Positions 5,381 through 13,086 of a stretch of DNA of 28,889 bases are shown piece by piece. Every line of letters begins with the position of its first letter. Positions within the stretch are counted from its first letter, which is position 1. This DNA comes from a virus. The translations under genes were made by a program, and so were the position numbers. Location of the stretch: positions 1-28,889 of the IMG/VR virus record IMGVR_UViG_3300049911_000211. One strand, given 5' to 3'. The notes under the pieces are model-generated. The model saw nothing but the letters and a program-made list of their open reading frames with translations. It was not told the origin of the DNA and ran no database searches.

Positions 5381-6706
5381 ATGCCCTGGGAAGACGGTCA
5401 AGATTACGTTCGGTCTGGCCATAGAAGCCCTGACGATTTTGAGAAGGACAGTTTTCGGACTATAACTATTGATGCTGAGAAGGGGATTAAGGCTGTTATT
5501 GGTAAGCCGAAGGGCAAGGATACAACTGAGGTGCAGAGTTATCTTTTTGCGAAAGATAAGGACTGGACGGTTGATAAGGCCAAGGCTTGGTTTGAGAACC
5601 ACAAGAGCGAGGCTTTGCATAGCCACAGTTTGTTTTTTGATGTGAAGTTTTTAACGGAGAAAGCTGATCCTGAAGCGCGTATTTTTCCGTGGAGCATGCC
5701 CGCGCGGTACTACGTGAAGCCTAGTCGTATGCTGATTTATGGCACTGCATTGACAGCTGGCAAGACTCGTAAAGGCGATGTTTTCAATTGTGAAGAGCTT
5801 AGACGTGGAGCTCGCAGCCTAATTGGTGGGCCTATTGAGGTTTTTGAGCATACGTGGGATGCTGGTGAAAGTCGGTGGTTGCCTTTCCCTGATAATGCTG
5901 TTTTGGATGGAGAAGAAGTTGATGGCAAAGTTGAATACATTGCCGGTGTCAGCGAGTCTAGAGTTCAGCAACTGATTCGCGAGGGCGTAATTAACCAGGT
6001 TAGTGTTAACGCAATTTGCCGTCATGTTCCGGCTGATGACCCGGGGCAATGTAACGGCATGATTCTGAACGGTTTCTGTCTGCTGCATAAAGATAGTCTT
6101 GCAGCAAGCCCAGGGACCAATGTCAAAATTTGGAATTGTTTAAGGGCTAATGCCCGTCGGCTGGAAGGCGGTAAACCTCCAGAGTCCGAAGTGAACAAGA
6201 TGAGTGAAAACAAAAATGAAGGAAGTACGTCGCAAGCTGATCCTTCGCAGAAGACTCAGCAAGTCAGTGGACATGGCCCAGTGGCTGGTCAAGCTGAGCC
6301 TAGCATTGAAGACCGCGTTAAGGCCCTTGAAGACAACTTCAAAAGGCTGGAAGACTGGATGACCAACCAGTTCACATCGATCAACGCAAAGTTGGATACG
6401 CTGATTCTGGTCAAATCCGCTGCGGTTGCCGTGGCGACTCCGCCTGCGCAACCTCCATCCCCAACGATTGTGGCTGCTCCTGCAACGGCTTCTGTTGAGA
6501 AAACTGAGCAGGTGCCTTGTGGACATGGAAAGAAGACTGAAGATGTCGTTGCAGCCATTAAGCCAGTCGAGCCAGTTCAGCATATGGTTGTTTTGACTGA
6601 GCAGGAGATTCTTGGAGTTTTAACTGATAAGCGTAGGTTCACGCCAGCTCTGCAGTTGAATGGGATTTTGGATTTGCTTGAGGCTAAGAAACGGGAGGCT
6701 GCTTAG
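5381..6706 (+). CDS. Prohead protease fused to scaffold-like C-terminus
   Basis: 441 residues. Residues 1-80 resemble the leader seen in XkdF-like phage proteases (IKAVIGKPKGKDTTEVQSYL, then WTVDKAKAWFENH). Residues about 110-255 are the serine protease core: GTALTAGKTRKG, candidate catalytic His157 in EHTWD and Ser208 in NQVSVNA, then NGFCLLHKDSLAASPG. Residues 308-345 form a probable coiled coil, followed by an Ala/Pro-rich linker and a C-terminal helical end (EILGVLTDKRRF...LLEAKKREAA), as in scaffolds. It would shape and then cleave the procapsid. An internal ATG at codon 274 (MSENKNEG) could yield a separate scaffold, though no good ribosome binding site precedes it. First gene of the virion operon, after a structured leader. 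Confidence 0.8.
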   Translation: MPWEDGQDYVRSGHRSPDDFEKDSFRTITIDAEKGIKAVIGKPKGKDTTEVQSYLFAKDKDWTVDKAKAWFENHKSEALHSHSLFFDVKFLTEKADPEARIFPWSMPARYYVKPSRMLIYGTALTAGKTRKGDVFNCEELRRGARSLIGGPIEVFEHTWDAGESRWLPFPDNAVLDGEEVDGKVEYIAGVSESRVQQLIREGVINQVSVNAICRHVPADDPGQCNGMILNGFCLLHKDSLAASPGTNVKIWNCLRANARRLEGGKPPESEVNKMSENKNEGSTSQADPSQKTQQVSGHGPVAGQAEPSIEDRVKALEDNFKRLEDWMTNQFTSINAKLDTLILVKSAAVAVATPPAQPPSPTIVAAPATASVEKTEQVPCGHGKKTEDVVAAIKPVEPVQHMVVLTEQEILGVLTDKRRFTPALQLNGILDLLEAKKREAA

Positions 6707-6708
6707 AA

Positions 6709-6921
6709 TTGACTAGGCGCATAGAGGTTTTGTTGGCTGACATTAAACGGTTACGAGCACAGATGCAAGCCGCTGGAACGCTCAGCGACGAATCGAAGCC
6801 TGAAACGCAGCTTGTTAAGGTTGTGGATGAGCTTGCTTTCATTGTGCAGGGCCAGTTTGGCGAGATTGGAAAGTTGAAGCGTGAAGTTCGCAAGTCTGCG
6901 CGGAGAGCTGTGAAGAGATAG
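6709..6921 (+). CDS. Small basic coiled-coil protein in head module
   Basis: 70 residues from TTG 6709, just after the protease stop, with GGAGG at 6691-6695. It is almost entirely helical and charged: RRIEVLLADIKRLRAQMQ, a short polar turn, then LVKVVDELAFIVQGQFGEIGKLKREVRK and a basic end. Its place between the protease-scaffold and the decoration protein suggests an assembly or scaffold partner. I do not recognise the family. Confidence 0.6.
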   Translation: MTRRIEVLLADIKRLRAQMQAAGTLSDESKPETQLVKVVDELAFIVQGQFGEIGKLKREVRKSARRAVKR

Positions 6922-6995
6922 TTATGCTCACATTGGAGGGATTGAGGGCGACCGCTGCCCAGTGCGGAAGTAAAATTGACTAAAAGGTGATGGTT

Positions 6996-7436
6996 ATGGC
7001 TGTTGGTGAATTGCTGCCTAAAATTTTTGAGGGTCCTGTAGGACCTGAAAGTCAAGTGGTCGATAAGATTGCAGCAGGGGCTATTGACTTGTGGGCTCCT
7101 GTTATACTAGTGGCTCCGGGAACAGGCGAAGACCTTGCAAGAGTTAACACTACAACGACCGCAAACAACGTTCTCTGTTATGGCGTCGTAGTTGGTCCCA
7201 TTCGAGCAAGTGGTAAGGCTGCTGACGCTGCAGGCGACAAAGTGAATGTCTGCGTATTTGGAAGATGTAAGGTGAAAGTCAATGCTGCCTTGGCTGTTGG
7301 CGTGATGATTGCCACTACAACCACTGCTGGCAAAGCTGGAGCTGCAACTCCTGCTATTGGCGCTGTAATTGGAAAGCTTGAGGCTGCTTCAGGCGCTGAT
7401 AGCGACATAGTGCCGTGCTTCGTGGATGCCGCTTAG
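6996..7436 (+). CDS. Capsid decoration / head-stabilising protein (DUF2190-like)
   Basis: 146 residues from ATG 6996, preceded by AAGGTGA; GTG 6987 and ATG 6990 are also in frame. It is rich in Ala, Gly, Val and Thr with regular beta strands: AIDLWAPVILVAPGTGEDL, NNVLCYGVVVGPI, GDKVNVCVFGRCKVKVNA, VGVMIATTTTAGKA, and a GAVIGKLEAASGADSDIVPCFVD end. This is the pattern of the small beta-barrel decoration proteins (DUF2190 type) usually encoded just before the major capsid gene, as here. It probably sits on the outer capsid surface. Confidence 0.7.
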   Translation: MAVGELLPKIFEGPVGPESQVVDKIAAGAIDLWAPVILVAPGTGEDLARVNTTTTANNVLCYGVVVGPIRASGKAADAAGDKVNVCVFGRCKVKVNAALAVGVMIATTTTAGKAGAATPAIGAVIGKLEAASGADSDIVPCFVDAA

Positions 7437-7442
7437 GTTAAG

Positions 7443-8483
7443 GTGTCTATTATGGACGGAATTGTTGATAAATCACTGCTCTTTAATCCTGAGACGCAGT
7501 CTGAGCTTCAGAAACTTCACGAAAAAGCTGGCGATAAATTCTTTGACGCTTGGGATTTCGGGGTTTGTGTCCATAGAATAGCAGGGTTTGGTCATCATCC
7601 TAATCCAATGTACCTTGGGCGTATGCCATTCAGTAAGATAACGAGGCCTGAAGACTTGTGGATGGTTCCGATGCAGGAAACCGTAAACGTAGGCGCTGCA
7701 TTGATACAGCAAAAAGTTCTGGCAGATGTGTTGCATGGGGCAGAGGCAAACAAGGCTTGGAAGGACTGGGTTAAGGTTGCGGAAATGGATGAGCCAAAGG
7801 ATCAGATTGCCACGATAACCGAGGATGATTTCATAATTGTTGAAGGAACTGCCGGAGCTAAAGGTCGTTATACTGGCGGTAAATTCGGTTCCGTATCCTT
7901 GGACTGCAGCGAAGACAAAGGCATGCACAAAGTCATTCTCGGAATCAAAAAGACATGGATCCAAGACAACAAATGGAATAGCATCCAGGAAGCGACAACT
8001 GTTGCTGGTTCAGCCATGTATAAACACGTGGCAACAGACATTGCAGTGAAGTTGCTTGCGTCGATCGGCGGAACAGAAACGTTCGACACAGACCTCTACA
8101 AAACAATCGTTAAGGCAATAAGCACAAACAGAAAGGCAGGTTTCAATCCTGACGCTATCCTAGTGAACCCTGACCAAGAGGCTACGTTGATGGCGATGGA
8201 CAAATTTCTTTCAATCGATTTTCTCGGGCGTGTTGGTCGACTTGCTGAGGAAGGTGTGATCGGAAACTTCTATGGTACAATACCTGTCTACAGCACAAGC
8301 GTTTGCGGTGCTAACCCGCTTGTTTACACTAGAGCAAAAGGCGTGGTGGCCGGTCTAAGGCAAGACATTCAGATCGAAGATTACGATGATCCGATTCAAA
8401 GCCTCGAGGGCGCCGTGTTGACAATGCGGTTCGACTTGGCAGCGGCCTTTACTGCAGCAATCCGTAAAGTCAACACTGCTTAA
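7443..8483 (+). CDS. Major capsid protein, HK97 fold
   Basis: 346 residues from GTG 7443; ATG 7452 is an alternative. It has the HK97 layout: an N-terminal helical arm (SELQKLHEKAGDKFFDAWDF), strands typical of the E-loop and P-domain (FIIVEGTAGAKGRYTGGKFG), the spine-helix region (NSIQEATTVAGSAMYKHVATDI), the A-domain segment (FNPDAILVNPDQEATLMAMD), VIGNFYGTIPVYST, and the closing strand (LEGAVLTMRFDLAAAFTAA). It follows the protease and decoration genes and is followed by a T-tract terminator, as befits a highly expressed product. A separate delta domain is not evident; scaffolding is probably supplied by the fused protease protein. Confidence 0.85.
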   Translation: MSIMDGIVDKSLLFNPETQSELQKLHEKAGDKFFDAWDFGVCVHRIAGFGHHPNPMYLGRMPFSKITRPEDLWMVPMQETVNVGAALIQQKVLADVLHGAEANKAWKDWVKVAEMDEPKDQIATITEDDFIIVEGTAGAKGRYTGGKFGSVSLDCSEDKGMHKVILGIKKTWIQDNKWNSIQEATTVAGSAMYKHVATDIAVKLLASIGGTETFDTDLYKTIVKAISTNRKAGFNPDAILVNPDQEATLMAMDKFLSIDFLGRVGRLAEEGVIGNFYGTIPVYSTSVCGANPLVYTRAKGVVAGLRQDIQIEDYDDPIQSLEGAVLTMRFDLAAAFTAAIRKVNTA

Positions 8484-8502
8484 ACATAGTCTCTTCATGG
8501 AC

Positions 8503-8520
8503 CTTTTTTCCCCTTTTTTA
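8503..8520 (+). terminator. T-tract terminator after the capsid gene
   Basis: Two T6 runs separated by four C residues lie 20-36 nt after the capsid stop. Archaeal transcription ends at such T runs on the coding strand. It would set capsid mRNA apart from the downstream portal operon. Confidence 0.6.
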
Positions 8521-8548
8521 GTCGTTTTGAAAATGTGGAGCAGCTAAC

Positions 8549-8791
8549 GTGAGAAGTCTCGAGGAAAGGTTAACCCTTGCAAAAACTATTCTGCGTGAAC
8601 TTAGCAAGGAGCCTTTACCTCGCATTATTCTTGATAAAAGAACTACTTACGAGTTTGGGACACACGCAACTTTTGAGGGCATGTTCCACTATCTCATTCA
8701 AAAGGGCTGCATTGAAAAGAGCGGGCAGAAGATACGAGATTTTTATCGTATAACTGAAAAGGGCAGGAAACTGATGGAGGCCTTGCCTTGA
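8549..8791 (+). CDS. Winged-helix protein between capsid and portal genes
   Basis: 80 residues from GTG 8549 with GGAG (8537-8540) 8 nt upstream. Helices (LEERLTLAKTILRELSK, FEGMFHYLIQKGCIEKSG) lead to a wing and C-terminal helix (IRDFYRITEKGRKLMEAL), the signature end of PadR/MarR-like archaeal winged helices. It overlaps the portal start by 4 nt, so the two are translationally coupled. A DNA-binding regulator in this position is unusual; it might regulate late genes or act in packaging. No ligand site is visible. Confidence 0.65.
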   Translation: MRSLEERLTLAKTILRELSKEPLPRIILDKRTTYEFGTHATFEGMFHYLIQKGCIEKSGQKIRDFYRITEKGRKLMEALP

Positions 8792-10077
8792 GCGTTTTCA
8801 GACAGATATACAATGCATTGAAGTCTGATGCTTATGCGAAGGCCCTTAAAGCGAAGGCCCTTAAGCCTTCTAAGGAAGGTGTCGGTGAACCTCCGAGAAT
8901 CGCCTTCAAGAAGCAGATTGAAGCTTACTTTAAGGATGCGGCTGCCAGAGATTTTGTTGACGTTTTGGCCATGCAGGCTGTGGGCATGGGTTTCTACACT
9001 ACTTGTGCCAGCCAGGAGAAGTATCCTAAAGCTGAAGATGCCAAGAACATTGTTGACGCGTTTAATGAAGACAACGATATCGATGACTTGCTGCAGGATA
9101 CAGGGCGGGAGTTGGTCGCGACTGGGAACAGTCTGTGGCAGCTTTTGACTCCTGGAAGCGTGAAGAATGTTCTGCGCGTACCTATAGTGAGTTTTGAACG
9201 TGTCTTCACGAATGAGTTTCTGAAGTTTACAGAGACTGAGCTCACGCGACAAAAGAAGATTAAGCTTGGTTTTAAGCAGACAACGGAGTACGGAGGAAAT
9301 CTGATCCCTCCTGATAGCGTCTGGTTTTTCCGGCTCAACACTCTTGATGGTTCAGGTTGGGGTTCAGGTGTTATGCGTGTTCTCTTGGAAGAGTACAGCT
9401 GGCAAGAGTATGAGAAAAACACCGGGCAATATACTACGCGTACTCGTCCAAGCCTTTTGGAGATTAAGGCTAAGCTTGACTTGGACCTTATTGAGATTTT
9501 TGAGAAGTTTGCGGGTCCGCTTGAGGCTTATGTTACTGAGGATAAGAAGCTTGCTGAAAAAATAGAGGCTGAATTGCAAACTCTGCCTAAATATGGTGGC
9601 AGGTTGGTTGCTTGTGGCAAAGGCGGATTGGATATTAAGACTCCGCCATTAGAGCCTAGGGCACGTTTTGGAGAGAGCATCGAATACTTGTGGAATCAGT
9701 TCTGTTTGGGCGGCTTGACACCTTTACCTAAGTTGTTTACGACGCCGGGTTTCACGGAAGCGAGCGCGAAAGCAGCGATTAATATTGCCGATCGTTTGAT
9801 TTTGCCAACTCAAAGATTGGTAAAGCGTGGTGTTGAGGCTCTTTGGCGAAAAGTGATCGTTGCTGCTGATTCGAGTCTTGACTCTGTGAAGGCGTCTGTT
9901 CGGCTTAATTGGGGGACGCCTGAAACTCCTGAGGTTATTGCAGCTGATCTGATTCATGCTGCTGAGCTGGATTTAATTCGTTCTGAAGAGTTTCGGAAGA
10001 ACGCGGTTAAGTTTGGCTGGGAATTATGGCAAGAAACAGCTCAGCAGCCAAACGTTTCTCAGGCGGCTAAAAAATGA
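8788..10077 (+). CDS. Portal protein
   Basis: 429 residues from TTG 8788 with GGAGG (8776-8780) 7 nt upstream. It contains the portal-family order: FVDVLAMQAVGMGFYTTCAS (early helix), NSLWQLLTPG, IPPDSVWFFRLNTLDGSGWGSGVMRVL (wing/clip transition), a long central helix (LLEIKAKLDLDLIEIFEKFAGPLEAYV), YGGRLVACGKGGLDIKT, GGLTPLPKLFTTPGFTEASAKAA, and C-terminal helices with VRLNWGTPETPEVIAADL. It forms the dodecameric DNA gate of the head. It lies after the capsid gene instead of before the protease. The N-terminus carries a tandem repeat. Confidence 0.85.
   Translation: MSVFRQIYNALKSDAYAKALKAKALKPSKEGVGEPPRIAFKKQIEAYFKDAAARDFVDVLAMQAVGMGFYTTCASQEKYPKAEDAKNIVDAFNEDNDIDDLLQDTGRELVATGNSLWQLLTPGSVKNVLRVPIVSFERVFTNEFLKFTETELTRQKKIKLGFKQTTEYGGNLIPPDSVWFFRLNTLDGSGWGSGVMRVLLEEYSWQEYEKNTGQYTTRTRPSLLEIKAKLDLDLIEIFEKFAGPLEAYVTEDKKLAEKIEAELQTLPKYGGRLVACGKGGLDIKTPPLEPRARFGESIEYLWNQFCLGGLTPLPKLFTTPGFTEASAKAAINIADRLILPTQRLVKRGVEALWRKVIVAADSSLDSVKASVRLNWGTPETPEVIAADLIHAAELDLIRSEEFRKNAVKFGWELWQETAQQPNVSQAAKK
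8836..8865 (+). repeat. 15-bp tandem repeat inside the portal gene
   Basis: GCGAAGGCCCTTAAA (8836-8850) is followed at once by GCGAAGGCCCTTAAG (8851-8865), coding for AKALK twice in the basic N-terminal stretch of the portal. The single-base difference suggests a recent in-frame duplication; it may vary among relatives. Confidence 0.75.
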
Positions 10078-10099
10078 TTTCTTTTCTCCTTTCTCTCTT
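10078..10099 (+). terminator. Pyrimidine-rich terminator after the portal gene
   Basis: TTTCTTTTCTCCTTTCTCTC follows the portal stop directly: short T runs on the coding strand in a purine-free tract, typical of archaeal termination sites. It precedes the perfect palindrome at 10100-10113. Confidence 0.45.
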
Positions 10100-10113
10100 G
10101 CGACGTACGTCGC
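10100..10113. promoter_or_regulatory. 14-bp perfect palindrome
   Basis: GCGACGTACGTCGC is its own reverse complement and lies in the 109-bp gap between the portal and the membrane protein gene. It may be an operator or part of a terminator. No TATA box was found close by, so a promoter role is unsupported. Confidence 0.4.
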
Positions 10114-10186
10114 CATGTCTCCTGGGAAGCGGACACTTACTTCATGCTCACCCGAAAACGGTGGGAAGAGGAGGTGAAAAGGTAAA

Positions 10187-10621
10187 ATGAGGAAAATGGC
10201 TTTTGCGGTTATCTTCTTTGTGGTTGTAAGTTTGGTTATGGCATCGGCGCCTTTGGCTTTCGCTCAAAACGGGAACGAGACCGGGACCGTGCCTACCTCA
10301 GGCTTTCAGCCAATCTACGAAGTCTTTAAAAGCATTGGATATGCTGCGCCTATAGCTGTTCTGGTGGGCTTGGTAACTTGCATCTTTGGTTACTTAAAGT
10401 CGACACCTCCAGAGGAGTTTAAGCTTGTTGAGCTCATCTACACATTCCTAATCAGCCTCATAATTGGGATTGCTACAATCTTTGGTGGATGGACTTATGC
10501 AGAGATTTCGCAGTGGCTTGCAAATGGTTGTCTGAGTGTTTGGCTCTATTGGATTGCGAAGATAATTGCAAAAAAGTTAGGTTGGATACCACAAGCGACA
10601 GGCCCGCCTGCAACAGCTTAG
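10187..10621 (+). CDS. Membrane protein with signal peptide, holin-like
   Basis: 144 residues from ATG 10187, with strong ribosome binding signals (GAGGAGGTGA) upstream. Residues 1-27 form a signal peptide (KMAFAVIFFVVVSLVMAS, cleavage near AFAQ). Two clear membrane segments follow: IGYAAPIAVLVGLVTCIFGY (about 50-67) and LIYTFLISLIIGIATIFGG (about 86-104), then an amphipathic stretch with WLYWIAKIIAKKL. Size and topology fit a holin or another envelope protein. Its place in the head genes rather than beside lysis genes is odd; it could also mediate virion or receptor contact at the membrane. Confidence 0.6.
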   Translation: MRKMAFAVIFFVVVSLVMASAPLAFAQNGNETGTVPTSGFQPIYEVFKSIGYAAPIAVLVGLVTCIFGYLKSTPPEEFKLVELIYTFLISLIIGIATIFGGWTYAEISQWLANGCLSVWLYWIAKIIAKKLGWIPQATGPPATA

Positions 10622-10629
10622 AATGGTAT

Positions 10630-10667
10630 TTTCTTTTCAGTTGCCTAGTTTCCTTTTTTGTTTGTTT
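10630..10667 (+). terminator. T-rich terminator region
   Basis: Runs of T (TTTTCTTTTC, then CCTTTTTTGTTTGTTT) lie 10-47 nt after the membrane protein stop, consistent with archaeal termination, before the next gene at 10691. Confidence 0.45.
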
Positions 10668-10690
10668 AAAGTCATGGTGAGAGTGAAAGA

Positions 10691-10918
10691 ATGAGTCAAG
10701 AAGTTCCAACAGAACATCTGCAGCTGCAGTATATTCGTGCTGCCTTAAGTGACATTATGGCTCCGCCCAAGGACAAGAAGGTCACGAAAGTTGCCTTTAC
10801 TTGGTATGGGGATAAGACGCTTGAGACTTTGAAGGCGTATGATGGCGGTGAGCTGCTTTTCACTCTCACGTTCTCGTGGAATGCTGAAGGCACATTGAAA
10901 GAGGTGGCTCGAACATAG
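10691..10918 (+). CDS. Small conserved-type virion or accessory protein
   Basis: 75 residues from ATG 10691, with GGTGAGAGTGA upstream. It has a short helical start (LQLQYIRAALSDIMAPP) and a beta meander: KVTKVAFTWYGDKTLETLKAYDGGELLFTLTFSWNAEGTL. Proteins of this shape (strand-turn-strand ending in a 'tooltip'-like hairpin) occur near fibre and baseplate genes in phages, but I cannot name the family. A hairpin directly at the stop separates it from the next gene. Confidence 0.6.
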   Translation: MSQEVPTEHLQLQYIRAALSDIMAPPKDKKVTKVAFTWYGDKTLETLKAYDGGELLFTLTFSWNAEGTLKEVART

Positions 10919-10933
10919 TCAGCATGCCTGACT
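10917..10933 (+). terminator. 6-bp hairpin at the stop codon of the 75-aa gene
   Basis: AGTCAG (10917-10922) pairs with CTGACT (10928-10933) around the 5-nt loop CATGC, overlapping the stop codon. No T tract follows, so it may protect or process RNA rather than terminate transcription. The very strong AGGAGG at 10954-10959 for the next gene follows. Confidence 0.35.
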
Positions 10934-10968
10934 GTGCGAGAAACCGAAAATAAAGGAGGAATAAAAAA

Positions 10969-11454
10969 ATGAGTTTAAACCAAAACGTAAAACTGGCAGT
11001 CAAGTATCGCGTGATTAAGCGAAAAGTCGGCGCAAAAAAACCTTACGAGGTCCTCGAAACCAACCAAGACAAGTTTCTGGTGGAAGGGATGAACCTCATG
11101 TGGGAGTTAATTTGCGGTGCTGGAGGAAACGCTTACAACAATGCTAACGCAAGAATAGGTGTTGGAGATAGTTCTACAGCAGAGGATGAAACTCAAACAG
11201 GTTTACAGGCGGCAACCAATAAACTTTGGAAAGGCATGGTAGCAACATATCCACTGCATAATGTTGACAAGAAAATCACCTTCAGAAGCGTATTTGTGAA
11301 CGGCGAAGCAGAGTTTGCATGGAACGAAGTTACCATTGTAAATGCTTCAGACGATACCGGACAAAACATGCTCAGAATCGTAAGCGCTAAAGGAACGAAA
11401 CCCGCTGGCGAAGAGTGGACTGCTGAAATAGAGTGCACGCTAGCGAACCCGTAA
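10969..11454 (+). CDS. Phage-type structural protein (head or tail, conserved beta-rich)
   Basis: 161 residues from ATG 10969, with AGGAGG (10954-10959) 9 nt upstream, the best ribosome binding site in the cluster, implying abundant product. The segments NLMWELICGAGGNAYNNANA, RIGVGDSSTAEDETQTGLQA, KITFRSVFVNGEAEFAWNEV and ECTLANP match a common but poorly characterised phage virion family that begins with a helical domain and ends as a beta-sandwich; the 'IGVGDS.TA....TDLQ' pattern is typical. It is probably exposed on the capsid or tail. The exact role is unknown. Confidence 0.65.
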   Translation: MSLNQNVKLAVKYRVIKRKVGAKKPYEVLETNQDKFLVEGMNLMWELICGAGGNAYNNANARIGVGDSSTAEDETQTGLQAATNKLWKGMVATYPLHNVDKKITFRSVFVNGEAEFAWNEVTIVNASDDTGQNMLRIVSAKGTKPAGEEWTAEIECTLANP

Positions 11455-11519
11455 ACGGAAGGATAACTAACGACGTTGGAGCGTGTGCATTCTGCATTAT
11501 CAAGAGATAAACAGATGCC

Positions 11520-12602
11520 ATGCTCTATGAGATGAAACTGATGGCTGATTGGACTACGCCTTCTGCTATTCACAGCAAATGTGGACAAACAAGCACTTAC
11601 TATGCTACAAAAGCTATAGACACCGACACGGGAACGTATTGGAACCATAACGTCAGCGAACTGCATTGGATTATTTTTGATATGGGAAGCACCAAAACAA
11701 TCACTAAAATCAAACTGTTTCAAGTCGCAGGCTATAGATGGGGTGAAGCTTCAGGTCTCACGGTGTATGTGGGCGACGACCCCGCAGATCTTGGCGCCGC
11801 AGTTTGGGACGGAGTATTAAACGCTAACGGTTGGCAAGAGAGTGGAGCTTTCAGTAAGGATGGCCGATACATTAAGTTAGTGACCAAGACCACAGCTTCA
11901 TATCAACGTATGTACGAGTTTCAAGCTCTTGTAGAGACGGCGATAATCAAATCTTGGGCTGGAAGCCTAAACGTAGGTCACGCTTTGAGCAGACCATATC
12001 GTTCCATGAAGTTAATACCAACCTTGAACGCTACACACGCGTTTACACGACCAACACGCTTTATGAAGTTGACGCAAACGGCAAACTTGACTCACACCTT
12101 CTTGAGACATCGTTTCATGCGGTTCACGCAAGCATTACAAGCACTTCATACATGGACGGTAACTAAACCCGGATTAGTTCTTAAACAATGGGCTGCGACT
12201 TTACAATTATCACACACTTTCAAAAGACCTTTAAGACTAATGAAATTCACTCAGACACTTCAAGCCGTCCACACTCTCACATTAAAACGCCTCTTCAAAT
12301 TCGCCCAAACCCTAAACCCTTCACACATCCTTAGGAGACCACAACGGAAAATAGGTTACACACAAACCTTGCAAACCACACACATCTTTAGCAGACCATT
12401 CCGAGTAATCACGTTTCCAGTATCATTACAGTTAACCCATCTCTTCTCGAGACCTTCACGGTTAATCACTTGGCTGCAAACCGTAGGGCCTATCCACGAA
12501 TACTACGTGATTAAGCCTGGCGTGGAACCCATGAAAATTATGCTACTGCTGGGCAACATTGGAATCAATCCTAAAACAGGCGAGATTATATTCGTTCTGT
12601 AA
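11520..12602 (+). CDS. Fibre-like protein: discoidin-type domain plus ten His-containing 19-residue repeats
   Basis: 360 residues. Start ATG 11520 is uncertain; ATG 11541 is in frame. Residues 8-140 look like an F5/8 type C (discoidin) carbohydrate-binding domain: CGQTSTYYATKAIDTDTGTYW, HWIIFDMGSTKTITKIKLFQ, GLTVYVGDDP, DGRYIKLVTK, and a closing MYEFQALVE. Residues 145-327 are ten repeats of about 19 residues built on a xxLQxTHxFxRPxRxMKFTQT pattern with one His each. The end is a hydrophobic strand pair with GNIGINPKTGEIIFVL. This suggests a sugar-binding head on a repetitive stalk, probably a receptor-binding or capsid fibre. Encoded just before the connector genes. Confidence 0.65.
   Translation: MLYEMKLMADWTTPSAIHSKCGQTSTYYATKAIDTDTGTYWNHNVSELHWIIFDMGSTKTITKIKLFQVAGYRWGEASGLTVYVGDDPADLGAAVWDGVLNANGWQESGAFSKDGRYIKLVTKTTASYQRMYEFQALVETAIIKSWAGSLNVGHALSRPYRSMKLIPTLNATHAFTRPTRFMKLTQTANLTHTFLRHRFMRFTQALQALHTWTVTKPGLVLKQWAATLQLSHTFKRPLRLMKFTQTLQAVHTLTLKRLFKFAQTLNPSHILRRPQRKIGYTQTLQTTHIFSRPFRVITFPVSLQLTHLFSRPSRLITWLQTVGPIHEYYVIKPGVEPMKIMLLLGNIGINPKTGEIIFVL
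11952..12500 (+). repeat. Ten protein-level repeats with periodic histidine
   Basis: Histidines at residues 154, 173, 192, 210, 231, 251, 269, 288, 307 and 326 of the fibre-like protein mark repeats 18-21 residues apart. Most units carry an RPxR turn and a following basic-aromatic strand (MKFTQTLQ type). The DNA copies have diverged, so these are old repeats kept at the protein level. Confidence 0.75.
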
Positions 12603-12621
12603 TGATTAATCAGATTACCTT

Positions 12622-12700
12622 ATTTTTTAATGCTTATTGTCCCGCAAGAATGCTTACGTTTTCGCACTCGTATCTTACTATTAAATATACGTTGTTGGAG
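12622..12700 (+). promoter_or_regulatory. T6 terminator followed by an internal promoter
   Basis: TTATTTTTTAA near 12619-12630 is a likely terminator for the fibre gene. TTAAATATA (12681-12689) is a TATA-like box whose predicted start site falls about at 12710, the TTG chosen for the connector gene, and GGAG (12697-12700) lies 9 nt before that TTG. The connector, neck and tail genes may therefore have their own transcript. Confidence 0.45.
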
Positions 12701-12709
12701 CCTTGGCTG

Positions 12710-13084
12710 TTGGTTGCCGTAACGCCTGAAAGTGTTCGAGAACGCATAAACGTCAATGCGGCTGAAGCGCCTGACGATGTTGTCAACCGCTTCATAACCG
12801 ATGCTGCTGTAACGGTTGAAAGCGAAACTGGGCTTGAGATTGACCCTGCAAACTGTACCGATGCCGAGGCCGTGGCTATCCGAAACTTGGCAGCTATCTA
12901 TTGTGCTTGTCGAATAACTGGCGGCTCGGCTGCTGGGCTCAGCTTTCGCGTAGGCGACCTTGCTGTCAACGAGTCTAGTAGCTCCTCGCCTAGTGGATTG
13001 AGCAGTAGCAACCTTGAGTTCTTGTATAATCAAGCCCTCAAGATAATTGACAATTTGAAGCAGCCCTACGTGGGAAGGGTATAG
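12710..13084 (+). CDS. Head-tail connector (adaptor) protein
   Basis: 124 residues from TTG 12710, with GGAG 9 nt upstream. The ATG at 12602 is in frame but adds 36 residues encoded by AT-rich DNA holding a T tract and TATA box, so I reject it. The core matches phage adaptors (gp6/gp15-like): VTPESVRERINV, APDDVVNRFITDAAVTVESETG, then AVAIRNLAAIYCACRITGGSAAGLSFRVGDLAV, and a C-terminal helix NLEFLYNQALKIIDNL. It would form a ring under the portal. Ordered correctly before the neck proteins. Confidence 0.75.
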   Translation: MVAVTPESVRERINVNAAEAPDDVVNRFITDAAVTVESETGLEIDPANCTDAEAVAIRNLAAIYCACRITGGSAAGLSFRVGDLAVNESSSSSPSGLSSSNLEFLYNQALKIIDNLKQPYVGRV

Positions 13085-13086
13085 CC

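Noticed and set aside
5262-5465. 67-codon open frame from a TTG just after the virion TATA box, with PGKTV occurring twice
   Set aside because: It begins before the predicted transcript start, overlaps the prohead protease by 85 bp in another frame, and its DNA forms the leader stem-loop; no ribosome binding site.
6140-6583. 147-codon antisense open frame under the protease-scaffold gene
   Set aside because: It is a shadow of an Ala/Pro-rich coding region; composition is Arg/Ser/Leu-rich with no motif or promoter.
6924-6983. 19-codon frame MLTLEGLRATAAQCGSKID between two head genes
   Set aside because: Too short to judge, with no strong ribosome binding site and no recognisable pattern.
12602-12709. 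36-residue upstream extension of the connector protein
   Set aside because: The DNA holds a T6 terminator-like run and a TATA-like box, and adaptor proteins normally begin near the VTPE motif.
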